Below are positions 1-7,498 of a stretch of DNA of 31,602 bases, piece by piece. The DNA is taken from assembly GCA_024224995.1 (NCBI GenBank), contig JAAENB010001276.1, forward strand, positions 1-31,602, read 5' to 3'. Made by a program: the position numbers and the translations under genes. This DNA comes from a bacterium (GTDB lineage: Bacteria > Spirochaetota > UBA4802 > UBA5550). Under the pieces are notes generated by a model. It did not search any database, was not told the DNA's origin, and saw only the letters and a program-made list of their open reading frames with translations. Position 1 is the stretch's first letter; each line of letters opens with the position of its first letter.

Positions 1-551
1 TCAACAATGGCTTCACCTGTTTTTGAGTCCAGGTTGGCCGTAGGCTCATCGGCAAAAACAACCTTCGGTTTTTTAACCAGTGCCCGGGCTATTGAAACGC
101 GCTGCTGCTGCCCGCCCGAAAGTTCCAGGGGCTTTCTTCTTTCAAGGCCGCTCAGGCCCACCTTATCAAGAATGCCAAGCACCATGGTTTCTATCTCACT
201 GTCGGAATATTTTTTAAGCAGTTTCAGCGGCAGTTCGATATTTTCAAAAACGGTCAGGACCGGAATCAGGTTATAGGTTTGAAAAATAAACCCAAAGTTT
301 TCCCTTCGAAGATGGGCAAGCTCATTTGATGTTTTACCGGCAAGATCCTCACCATCAAGAATTATCCTGCCGTTGTCGGCACTGTCAATGCAGCCAATGC
401 AGTTAAGGAGCGTGGTCTTCCCTGAGCCCGAAGGCCCGGCAAGAGCGGTAAACTCCCCATGATCTATATTCACCGTAATATCATACAAGGCCTGAAAATC
501 AATTTTCCCGGTATGATACGTCTTATTCAAATTATGTACTTCCAAAAGCAT
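1..551 (-). CDS. ABC transporter ATP-binding protein, LolD/MacB type (3' end beyond the window)
   Basis: This is the ATPase of an ABC exporter; in the LolCDE/MacB family it powers extraction or export of lipoproteins or other periplasmic substrates at the inner membrane. About 183 residues are visible from the ATG at 551-549; the last roughly 45 residues expected of this family lie beyond the window start. Reading the minus strand shows a Walker A motif GPSGSGKT near residue 40, a Q-loop in FIFQTYNL, the signature [15 protein letters not shown] and a Walker B block [12 protein letters not shown]. The last motif and the overall spacing are typical of the LolD/MacB subgroup. It starts 28 bases after the beta-barrel gene with an AGGTTTC-type ribosome site just upstream, so it is most likely the fourth gene of the TetR-led operon. 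A permease partner would be expected further downstream, outside the window. ATPase identity is near certain; the substrate is inferred. Confidence 0.93.
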   Translation of the reverse strand, partial: MLLEVHNLNKTYHTGKIDFQALYDITVNIDHGEFTALAGPSGSGKTTLLNCIGCIDSADNGRIILDGEDLAGKTSNELAHLRRENFGFIFQTYNLIPVLTVFENIELPLKLLKKYSDSEIETMVLGILDKVGLSGLERRKPLELSGGQQQRVSIARALVKKPKVVFADEPTANLDSKTGEAIV

Positions 552-579
552 AAGAAACCTCCGTTAATTGTTAGTTGAC

Positions 580-1767
580 TTAAAATTTTGCTTCAACTCT
601 CAGTAAAAAACTATACTCACCTACGGTATCCCGGGAAAACTCTTCAGTGCTTTTCCCCGTTAAGATCCCGGCCTGGCAGGTGAGGCTTAACCCGTTAGTA
701 ATAGTCCACTCCGCAGAGGGGATTAGTATAACACTGCCGTCGCCCAGGTTCGCGAAGCAGCCGAAATTTGTACGAAAAAAATCATCAAAGATATACGTGA
801 CCGTGCCATAGAGATAGTACCTGCCGTAAAAATACCGGTCACTGCTGTACGAGTAATTCGTAGTGTCAACTGAACCGGCCTGGCTATAGTAGAATATGGC
901 GCTCATAATAAGGTCGCCCTTAAAAAAACTGAAGTCAATACCGCCATTGGCTTCACTAAAGCGGTCCTTCATATTGTCATCAAAATGAAACGCATACGCG
1001 CCCTGAATACCCACGCCCAGGTCGCCTTTGAAATAGGCACCGCCCATATTCGTAGCGGCACCGTCAACAGAAGCCACATCCCCTTTCCTGTTGCCCACGA
1101 TCCCAAAATCAAATCCCAGGGCGTTCATGTTAAGACTAAAGCCGCCGGTATAATGAGTATAGGTCTCGTTATAAGCGATATAAACTTTCCCTTCCGATAA
1201 CTTTCCTAAGGGGAATATATATTCAAAAGCAAGCATACCCTGTTTGGAATAAGCCAGGTCGTTCATGTTAAGGCTTTTGTCCAGTTCAAAAGGATTAAAA
1301 ATGCCCATGTTCCCGGCATTGATATAGGTCTTGCCCAGAGTGAAATCTCCGTAATCGGTAAAATACCGGATAAAACTTCTCATGAGTTTAACTTGATAAT
1401 TTTTACCCAGCTCATTTGCATATTTCCCGTATAAGAGATATACCCGCCCATCGGCATAAAACTTCCAGTCTTCCGTATCCTTACGTACTACAAGCCTGTT
1501 CTCCAGCATATCGGTAAATTCAAACCCGCCATTGGATTCTTTTTTTGTCTTGAGAACATAAGCATCATTCCGGATAACCCCGGTAAGTTTTATCTCTTCT
1601 TTTTTTTCGGACTCTTCTTCATCCTCTGTATCTTCAACCAATTCAGCTTCAACATCACCTTCGGCTTCAATATCATCCTCTGCCTCTTGAGCAATCAAAA
1701 GCCCGGGAAGGAGCATTATCAGCATTATTAGTGTGATAAATTTTGATGTACTATTCTGTTTATTCAT
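580..1767 (-). CDS. Outer-membrane beta-barrel protein with acidic N-terminal linker
   Basis: Predicted outer-membrane protein of 395 residues. Residues 1-26 form a signal peptide (hydrophobic run then LLIAQ). Residues 27-60 are a strikingly acidic, low-complexity linker rich in E and D. From about residue 60 onward the sequence alternates hydrophobic and polar residues with many aromatic residues, as in transmembrane beta strands, and it ends in VEAKF, matching the C-terminal phenylalanine signature recognised by the BAM machinery. I do not recognise a named family. It lies 122 bases after the LolA-like gene and 28 bases before the ABC ATPase, all on the minus strand. A reasonable inference is that it is the outer-membrane component or the cargo-receiving partner of this export system. 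Alternatively it may be an unrelated porin. The gap upstream is filled by an 18-bp tandem hairpin repeat, which could weaken transcription between the genes. Confidence 0.85.
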   Translation of the reverse strand: MNKQNSTSKFITLIMLIMLLPGLLIAQEAEDDIEAEGDVEAELVEDTEDEEESEKKEEIKLTGVIRNDAYVLKTKKESNGGFEFTDMLENRLVVRKDTEDWKFYADGRVYLLYGKYANELGKNYQVKLMRSFIRYFTDYGDFTLGKTYINAGNMGIFNPFELDKSLNMNDLAYSKQGMLAFEYIFPLGKLSEGKVYIAYNETYTHYTGGFSLNMNALGFDFGIVGNRKGDVASVDGAATNMGGAYFKGDLGVGIQGAYAFHFDDNMKDRFSEANGGIDFSFFKGDLIMSAIFYYSQAGSVDTTNYSYSSDRYFYGRYYLYGTVTYIFDDFFRTNFGCFANLGDGSVILIPSAEWTITNGLSLTCQAGILTGKSTEEFSRDTVGEYSFLLRVEAKF

Positions 1768-1804
1768 AGATATATCCTTCTCAATACTCTTACGCCCCCT
1801 CTGG

Positions 1805-1889
1805 GGGTGCGACCCCTGCGAGGGGTGCGACCCCTGCGAGGGGTGCGACCCCTGCGAGGGGTGCGACCCCTGCGAGGGGTTGGGGGGCC
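1805..1889. repeat. 18-bp tandem repeat, four copies, each a small hairpin
   Basis: Four perfect copies of the unit GGGTGCGACCCCTGCGAG run from 1805 to 1876, followed by a GGGTTGGGGGG-type tail ending at the stop codon of the LolA-like gene (1890-1892). Each unit contains CCCCT-GCG-AGGGG, a five-pair stem with a three-base loop, so the array can fold as a row of hairpins. The left flank reads ACTCTTACGCCCCC. The same unit, left flank and tail recur at 9217-9278. The array is much more GC-rich than its surroundings. It looks like a dispersed intergenic repeat family rather than coding sequence. Confidence 0.9.
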
Positions 1890-2654
1890 TTACTTCCGCA
1901 GCTGCCTTTTACTGAAAACCCTTCCCGGAATCCTGATATCATACTTAATTTTTTTAAATTCCACAACCGTTTTGGAATTGCGTTTTCTCATATCACGGAT
2001 AGTCATCCGGTGCGCGATATAGCGTCTTCCTCTTTTTTTAATTTTTGATTGCGATACTTCTTTAAGCAGTCTGCCGCCGCGGGCGTACATTTCGATTTTA
2101 AGGGGAATATATTTTTTCCTGTCAATATACAGAACCTGGCGCGCGTAAGTGGCACTGGGGACCTTTGCCGTAAGTTCAACAACAAAACAGGGCCTTCTGT
2201 TTATGGTCTGTTTCTTCAGAAGTTTCAGCGTGTATTTTTTTTCCATATGTTCGGTCTCCAGCATATCTTCATAAGAGATGTCACTGCCCATGAGCCCCTG
2301 TTTAAGCATGTGCCCGGAGATTTTCATAATGTCATCGGCATCGGGAAAATAGATCCAGAGTTCTTTATTCATTTTGAGATATTTAACACCCCGGTCTTCG
2401 GAGTTGGTAAATTTCATGAAAGCTTTTTCACCTTTTTTTTGGCCATACCCGCTAAATGATTTTTTCATTTTACGTTTGCCTTTGACAATAGTCATTTTGG
2501 CGCTGAATTTCTGCGTTTTAAAAAGCTGGTTTTTGTCAACTTTCCGGATGATCTGCTTCGCGGTTTGAGCCGAAAGTACCGAAGGCAGCAGCAAAAGAAG
2601 CATCGCAAGAGATGCCGTGGATCGAGAAATTGATAAAGAAAGATTTGTTTTCAT
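1890..2654 (-). CDS. LolA-like outer-membrane lipoprotein-sorting protein
   Basis: Periplasmic protein of 254 residues with a signal peptide at about residues 1-29 (hydrophobic run ending SVLSAQ). The mature part matches the 'outer membrane lipoprotein-sorting protein' family (LolA/LppX-like fold): an early amphipathic segment KQIIRKVDKNQ, a beta-rich half-barrel including KAFMKFTNSEDRGVKYLK, and the characteristic ELWIYFPDADDIMKISGHM and GSDISYEDM blocks. Family members bind lipid tails and shuttle lipoproteins or lipids across the periplasm. The gene starts 16 bases after the TetR stop and is followed by a beta-barrel and a LolD-like ATPase, which supports a dedicated envelope export pathway controlled by the TetR. 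In other genomes this protein often accompanies RND (MMPL) or ABC exporters. Family assignment is firm; the particular cargo is unknown. Confidence 0.9.
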   Translation of the reverse strand: MKTNLSLSISRSTASLAMLLLLLPSVLSAQTAKQIIRKVDKNQLFKTQKFSAKMTIVKGKRKMKKSFSGYGQKKGEKAFMKFTNSEDRGVKYLKMNKELWIYFPDADDIMKISGHMLKQGLMGSDISYEDMLETEHMEKKYTLKLLKKQTINRRPCFVVELTAKVPSATYARQVLYIDRKKYIPLKIEMYARGGRLLKEVSQSKIKKRGRRYIAHRMTIRDMRKRNSKTVVEFKKIKYDIRIPGRVFSKRQLRK

Positions 2655-2670
2655 TTGAATACTCCTGAAA

Positions 2671-3255
2671 TCAAAGTTTGGATTTATTTAACAGCCCGTA
2701 AAACATAAAGGTAACCAGGTGCTCCGTACGCTCGGTGATATCGGGAAAAATTGCCTTAATCTCATCGCTGTCGAATATTACCTGGATCTGGTTGAGCAGG
2801 TACAGGAAAAATTCCGGTTTCATGTTCTCGTCTATATATCCTGCTTTTTTTCCTTCTTCAAGGAGCTGCAATGAAAGATGGATGCTCTCAGTTCTTTTTT
2901 GCATAATATAATCGTGAAGCTCGGGCACCGCTTCCAGAATGTCGATGAGAAATGATTGACCATATTCTTTACTCTTTTCAACCTTAAAACGAATAAGCTC
3001 CTTGATCTTGTCGGGGTAACTAATATCTTGTTTCATCAGGTCATTATATATCCCGATGTTCTCTTCGAAAAGTGATTCAAGAACCTGTATAGCCAGCTTG
3101 TTCTTGTTCTTGAAAAATTTATAAAAGGTCATTTTGCTTACACCGGCTTCTTTGCAAATCTCTTCAATGGTTATCCGCCGGATGCCGTGACGCATAAAAA
3201 GCTTCAGCGCTGTTTTCATGACCTGTTCATATTTTGGGTTATTTACGAAATCCAT
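2671..3255 (-). CDS. TetR/AcrR family transcriptional regulator
   Basis: DNA-binding repressor of 194 residues. The N-terminal helix-turn-helix is clear at about residues 22-50 (ITIEEICKEAGVSKMTFYKF), followed by a variable helical C-terminal domain that would bind a ligand. It is the first gene of the minus-strand operon and lies 16 bases upstream of the LolA-like gene. The promoter at 3315-3343 is interleaved with an inverted repeat (arms 3298-3305 and 3328-3335), so autoregulation and control of the downstream export genes are likely. TetR members beside export systems usually sense a toxic or lipid-like compound; the ligand here cannot be read from sequence. Confidence 0.95.
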   Translation of the reverse strand: MDFVNNPKYEQVMKTALKLFMRHGIRRITIEEICKEAGVSKMTFYKFFKNKNKLAIQVLESLFEENIGIYNDLMKQDISYPDKIKELIRFKVEKSKEYGQSFLIDILEAVPELHDYIMQKRTESIHLSLQLLEEGKKAGYIDENMKPEFFLYLLNQIQVIFDSDEIKAIFPDITERTEHLVTFMFYGLLNKSKL

Positions 3256-3297
3256 AGTTGTTTACCGTTTTTGTATAATAAGACGAAAGTCGTTTTG

Positions 3298-3343
3298 CTA
3301 TACGATTATAGTATAATATAGCTAATTTCGTATAGTTCGTCAA
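3298..3343 (-). promoter_or_regulatory. Promoter and probable TetR operator of the envelope export operon
   Basis: On the minus strand, TTGACG (3343-3338) is followed after 17 bases by TATATT (3320-3315). A perfect eight-base inverted repeat, CTATACGA at 3298-3305 and TCGTATAG at 3328-3335, places one arm inside the promoter spacer and the other just past the expected start site near 3308. Binding there would block transcription. The TetR start codon is at 3255. The sequence symmetry is seen directly; the TetR as its binder is an inference from position. Confidence 0.7.
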
Positions 3344-3385
3344 TAGGTTGTGAAATTTTTGTGTGACTAAATAGATACAAAAAAA

Positions 3386-6300
3386 TCATAAAGATGATAA
3401 TTCGGCTACAATTCTGGGAAAAAGTTTCAGGGTTTCCGGTAATTTATCCATATCAAAGTGCTCTGTTTTAAAGATTATCTGTTTAGCCCAGTTTGCCAAA
3501 ACCGGGATCTCATAATCCCTGGCAAGCTCCCCTATTTCACGAGCGAATTGTTCTATGTCACTGAAAATAAACCGGGTGTTTATCTGCTCCCATTTTTTTA
3601 TGGTATCCGTTTCCAGTAATGAGATAAGCTCCGGGAGCCTGGCTTTTGCTTCGGAGGAGAGAACCATATTTGATATTTCTCCAATTTCCGTTGTATCATT
3701 TTCATTCGTATTATGTATGGAATCGAGAATATGGCTTTCTCCTGTATGAGAAAGAAAGGGAAGCATGGCTGCGATGAGCTTTTTTTTGCTTACGGGCTTT
3801 CGTAAATACTCATTACATCCCGTATCTTTTATAAACTGTTCGTCCTGCTTCATGGCAGAAGCAGTTATCGCGATAATGGGGATTTCCCGGGTAGCGGGAT
3901 CTTCTTTTAAGATCTTCAATGCTTCGTACCCGGTCATTACGGGCATCTTCATGTCCATAAGGACCAGGTTGGGCCGGATTTCATAAACCAGTTCAACAGC
4001 CTCTTTCCCGTTTTCCGCTTCATGAATTATAAAATTATATGAACCGAGAAAACCTTTTATTAAAGAACGGTTATTCTCAATGTCATCAACAAGCAGGATG
4101 CTTGCCCTGTCGAACTCTATTGCTTTTAGATTGATATTGTCGGCAGCGTCAGAAGGTTTTTCAATTATTGACGCCACAGAAACATGTTTAAGTATGAGCT
4201 TGAATGTTGATCCTTTACCGGGTTCGCTTTCAACCGTAATAGTCCCGTTCATAATGGAAGCCAGCCGTTTTGAAATAGCCAGGCCAAGCCCGGTTCCGCC
4301 GTATTTGGCATTGATCTGGCCTTCCTGCTGCCGGAATTCCTGAAAAATGACATCCTGTTGATCCGGCCGGATTCCAATGCCCGAATCTTCCACGGAAAAA
4401 ATTAAATCGAGATGGCTTGTCTCTTCATCCGGATAGAATGATCCAAGCGAAAGTTTAACCTGCCCTTTTTCCGTGAACTTGACCGCGTTCCCTACAAGAT
4501 TTAAAAGAACCTGGCGCAGGCGTATTTCGTCCAGGAGCAGTCCCGGCGGCAGGGACGGGTCGACAGTAAGGAGAAGGTCTATGTTTTTTTGAGCGGCTTT
4601 TTGTGAAAATATTTGTTTTATTTCTTTGAGCAAATCCTGTGGATTGGCTGCGGTATATTGCAGTTCAAATTTTCCGGCTTCGATCTTTGAAAGGTCAAGA
4701 ATATCATTAATAAGATTGAGCAGGCTTTGTCCGCTGGTTAAGATTGATGAAAGATATTTTTTATGCTTTTTGTTTTCAAGTTCTTCTTCAAGAAGTTCGC
4801 TAAATCCAAGAATGGCGTTCATGGGAGTCCGGATCTCGTGGCTCATATTGGCAATAAACAGGCTTTTTGCCCGGTTTGAGGCTTCAGCAGCGTCTTTTTC
4901 TATTTGCAGCTGCAGTGCCTGTTTTTTTTCGGTAATATCTTCCAGCATTCCTTCATAATATTGAATAACATTATTGCTGTCGTAAACAGCATGGGCATTT
5001 ACTGAAACATCAATAATCTTACCGTCTTTTCTATTTGATTTGAATTCAAATTCTTTAACCGATCCCTGTTCCAGAAGCTTTCTTTGAAATTCTTTTCTCC
5101 GGGAATAGTCAACAAAGAGCTGGTCCCAGCTATTGCTTATGCTGTTTGTCATTTCTTCGGGTGAGTCAAAACCCAGGATCGCGGCCAGGGCCGGGTTTGC
5201 TGTGATCAGTTTTCCTCCCGGAGTGGATTGATAAATTCCTTCAGTAGCGTTTTCAAATATGCCCCGGTATTCTGTTTCCGAATCCCGCAGGGCGGCTTCT
5301 ACCTGCTTTCGTTCACCGATCTCATCTTTCAATTCAATATTGATTTCCTGTAATTCCCTGGTCTGCTGGGCTACGGCTTTTCTCAGCCGCTTATTAAAGA
5401 AAAGCAGGAACAGCGCGGTTGCTCCTGTGGCAAGGAAAACAGCAAGGATGGCAATGAGTGTACGGCGGAGGAATGTGTAATCGGGTTCAGGATTGGGATT
5501 GTACATAAATCCTTCCAGAGAATAGCCCGGTTTAATCATGTCCAGCCGCGCGTAGGTCTGGGCAATACGTTCCCACCGTTTTGAGTTCATGTGGCCTATA
5601 TCGATCAGTTTCGGAAGGATTAGCTGTGACAGGGTATTTGCTTCAAAACGGAGATGGTCCCGTGTTTTTCTATCAGTATATTTGCTGATAATTATATCAA
5701 TGGCCTCTTCTCTGTGTTCCAGGGCGTATTCCCACCCCCGCAGCGAAGCTTTGCGAAAAGCCGCGGCCCTTTCAGGATGTTTTTCAAGTTCCTGTTCCGA
5801 AGTAATGATGCTGTCCCCGTAAAAATCGATCCCATAGTTAATGGGACGAATGATGGAGCAGGGGATGTTCTTTTGTTTCATGTAATATGGTTCGTTGGTG
5901 GTATAGGAACTAAAAGCATCGGTTTTTTTTTCAATGAGGTCGTTGAAGTTAAAAGAATTATCCTGGACCATGAGTTTATCAAGGGAAACCCCTTCATCAA
6001 GGAGCATGGCTATTATCTCAGCAGCATCGTTTTTCCTTAAGAGCATTACTCTTTTGCCAACCAGGTCATGAGGGCTGAGAATTCCCGAGTCTCTTCTTGC
6101 CACAAGGCAGAAGGGGGAGTGCTGAAAAATGACCGCGAGAACAACAACCGGCTGCCCGTGAAGCCGTTTGAGTAATATTTCACTGCTGGAAATACCGTAC
6201 TGGGCTTTGTCTTTTATCACACTATCTATAGGTATAATACCGGGATTTCCTTCTTTAATGATAACCGAAAGCCCTTCTTGCTGATAAAAACCTTTTTCAA

Positions 6301-6466
6301 GGGCCATATAATATCCAGCGAATTGGAATTGGTGCCGCCAGCGAAGCTGGAGCGTTACGGTCTCGAGATTGCCTGCTTCGGCAGGGGGAGACGCTTCGGA
6401 AATCCCGATTTTTAGGAAAAGTAATATAGAAAATACTAAAATAGCTAATATTTTTATTGGTTTCAT
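3386..6466 (-). CDS. Hybrid sensor histidine kinase with NMT1/THI5-like periplasmic sensor, PAS and receiver domains
   Basis: A membrane two-component kinase of 1026 residues. Domains in order: signal peptide or anchor 1-25; NMT1/THI5-like substrate-binding domain about 35-320 (LRWRHQFQFAGYYMALEKGF is typical); transmembrane helix about 334-357; coiled coil 360-395; PAS domain about 395-512; dimerisation domain with phospho-accepting H543 in MSHEIRTPMN; ATPase domain with N656/N660, DSGIGI 694-699 and GGTGLGLA 723-730; receiver domain about 788-905 with phospho-accepting D838, T868 and K890; and a helical C-terminal region (about 940-1026) resembling a phosphotransfer module. That last region has no obvious HxxKG phosphotransfer histidine. 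All kinase and receiver residues appear intact. The sensor part suggests detection of a small organic ligand such as a pyrimidine or sulfonate-like compound, but no transporter genes are adjacent. The promoter at 6476-6503 lies within about three bases of the ATG. Confidence 0.95.
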   Translation of the reverse strand: MKPIKILAILVFSILLFLKIGISEASPPAEAGNLETVTLQLRWRHQFQFAGYYMALEKGFYQQEGLSVIIKEGNPGIIPIDSVIKDKAQYGISSSEILLKRLHGQPVVVLAVIFQHSPFCLVARRDSGILSPHDLVGKRVMLLRKNDAAEIIAMLLDEGVSLDKLMVQDNSFNFNDLIEKKTDAFSSYTTNEPYYMKQKNIPCSIIRPINYGIDFYGDSIITSEQELEKHPERAAAFRKASLRGWEYALEHREEAIDIIISKYTDRKTRDHLRFEANTLSQLILPKLIDIGHMNSKRWERIAQTYARLDMIKPGYSLEGFMYNPNPEPDYTFLRRTLIAILAVFLATGATALFLLFFNKRLRKAVAQQTRELQEINIELKDEIGERKQVEAALRDSETEYRGIFENATEGIYQSTPGGKLITANPALAAILGFDSPEEMTNSISNSWDQLFVDYSRRKEFQRKLLEQGSVKEFEFKSNRKDGKIIDVSVNAHAVYDSNNVIQYYEGMLEDITEKKQALQLQIEKDAAEASNRAKSLFIANMSHEIRTPMNAILGFSELLEEELENKKHKKYLSSILTSGQSLLNLINDILDLSKIEAGKFELQYTAANPQDLLKEIKQIFSQKAAQKNIDLLLTVDPSLPPGLLLDEIRLRQVLLNLVGNAVKFTEKGQVKLSLGSFYPDEETSHLDLIFSVEDSGIGIRPDQQDVIFQEFRQQEGQINAKYGGTGLGLAISKRLASIMNGTITVESEPGKGSTFKLILKHVSVASIIEKPSDAADNINLKAIEFDRASILLVDDIENNRSLIKGFLGSYNFIIHEAENGKEAVELVYEIRPNLVLMDMKMPVMTGYEALKILKEDPATREIPIIAITASAMKQDEQFIKDTGCNEYLRKPVSKKKLIAAMLPFLSHTGESHILDSIHNTNENDTTEIGEISNMVLSSEAKARLPELISLLETDTIKKWEQINTRFIFSDIEQFAREIGELARDYEIPVLANWAKQIIFKTEHFDMDKLPETLKLFPRIVAELSSL

Positions 6467-6475
6467 AGCCTCAAA

Positions 6476-6503
6476 ATGATACCATAGATAATTAAAAAAT
6501 CAA
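6476..6503 (-). promoter_or_regulatory. Promoter of the hybrid histidine kinase, nearly leaderless
   Basis: On the minus strand TTGATT (6503-6498), a 16-base spacer and TATCAT (6481-6476) precede the ATG at 6466. The expected start site near 6469 would leave a leader of only about three bases. A GAGG sits immediately before the ATG but would lie mostly outside such a transcript. Confidence 0.5.
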
Positions 6504-6536
6504 GTAAGAAACCCAAAAGAAACAGTCAAATTTATA

Positions 6537-6565
6537 TTGACATTTTTTAAGAAACAGGGTATATA
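6537..6565 (+). promoter_or_regulatory. Strong sigma70-like promoter of the small lipoprotein gene
   Basis: TTGACA at 6537-6542 is followed by exactly 17 bases and TATATA at 6560-6565. The start codon at 6607 has AGAGG at 6597-6601. This is among the best consensus matches in the window and diverges from the kinase promoter next to it. Confidence 0.75.
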
Positions 6566-6606
6566 CACATTTCAGGTATTCTTTTATTAAAGTATTAGAG
6601 GTAACT

Positions 6607-7059
6607 ATGAAAAAATTTCTTTTGATTATTATAATCCTGGCTTTGGGAACAGCGCTGGGCTGTAAGGCAAAACCGGACGAAGGACTAAAAAAATATCTAT
6701 TGGAAAACGCGGATTCGGTTATTATAGCATTCTATGCTCACGGAAAAGGGAAGGACGCGAAAGTAAATGCCTCCTATTTTACTGTCACATTTGATTCAAA
6801 AGAAAAGATCGGGGAAGTTGCCGGGTTTATTTCCGATGAAGAGTCTGCCCTGTTCAAATGCGGCTACCAGGGGGCAATTACCTTTTTAAAAGATGGGAAA
6901 AATGTACTGTCCGATACTATGGAATTCAATATTCATCCCGGCTGCCGTCATATTGAGTTCTTGTTTAAAGGTAAGGCATGCTCCAGGAGCCTTACGGAAG
7001 AGGGCTATAATTACCTGGTGGAGAAGTATAAAGAGGTTCCGCAAGAGCTGCGGATTTAG
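6607..7059 (+). CDS. Small predicted lipoprotein of unknown function
   Basis: A 150-residue exported protein. Residues 1-18 form a signal peptide ending in the lipobox ALGC, with C19 as the lipid-modified residue. The mature part is mixed alpha/beta with no motif I recognise; it contains two further cysteines near residue 80 (FKCGY) and two near the C-terminal third (PGCRH, KACSR), enough for disulfide pairs. It stands alone on the plus strand between the divergent histidine kinase and a repeat-rich tract, and has its own strong promoter and an AGAGG ribosome site. Because it is divergently arranged with the kinase it could be a target or accessory of that system, but nothing in the sequence proves it. 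Confidence 0.75.
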   Translation: MKKFLLIIIILALGTALGCKAKPDEGLKKYLLENADSVIIAFYAHGKGKDAKVNASYFTVTFDSKEKIGEVAGFISDEESALFKCGYQGAITFLKDGKNVLSDTMEFNIHPGCRHIEFLFKGKACSRSLTEEGYNYLVEKYKEVPQELRI

Positions 7060-7498
7060 AGGAAGGGAAGGGATGGTAATCGGTGGCCCTAAGTGCCGGG
7101 TTATCGGTTATCGGTGCAGAAAGGGGTCTGGGCTTCCTTCATCATAACGAGGGGTTGAAACCCCACGTTATGAGAAAACCCATCACCCTGGTGAACTTAT
7201 TTATAAACAGAGCCTGTTCTACCGGAAGATGTTATCCGGGGTTCTGCTCTGCTGCCCTATGGGGTTAAAACCCCGGGCTGATATGGGTCCATTTTCAATA
7301 ACTCTTACGCCCCCCTTCCCGGAATCTCCATAGCCCTGGCCAGAAACCAGCCAGTAAAGGCGTTGCACTGCAACGTCTCTCAGAACCAAACCTTTGCCGG
7401 AGCATCTTCGCAAAACAGACCCCGGTATCGACACAGTTTCTGACCTATTTTTCCCGGCTTCGCAGGTGTTGTTCTTTACCGATTACCTTCCCCCTGTC
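7060..7498. repeat. Gene-free tract with three palindromic, REP-like elements
   Basis: This 440-base stretch holds no convincing gene. It contains (a) a long hairpin at 7142-7173, arms TCATAACG and CGTTATGA around GGGGTTGAAACCCC; (b) a second hairpin with GGGGTTAAAACCCC at 7261-7274, bracketed by GCCC and GGGC; (c) ACTCTTACGCCCCCC near 7301-7315, the same left flank as the tandem repeat at 1805; and (d) a palindrome GTTGCACTGCAAC within 7361-7375, flanked by GTAAAGG and TCTCT. Elements like (a), (b) and (d) are typical of dispersed intergenic repeats. The cluster suggests a site where such repeats accumulate. Confidence 0.75.

Noticed and set aside
1805..1889. Possible CRISPR array
   Set aside because: Repeats are directly adjacent with no spacers, and no cas genes are present.
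1733..2022. Plus-strand frames with repeated DPCEGC or RPLRGV peptides
   Set aside because: They are translations of the 18-bp non-coding tandem repeat and run antisense into real minus-strand genes.
3386..6466. Thiamine/HMP transporter binding protein
   Set aside because: The NMT1/THI5-like domain is fused to a full hybrid kinase and no ABC permease or thiamine genes are adjacent.
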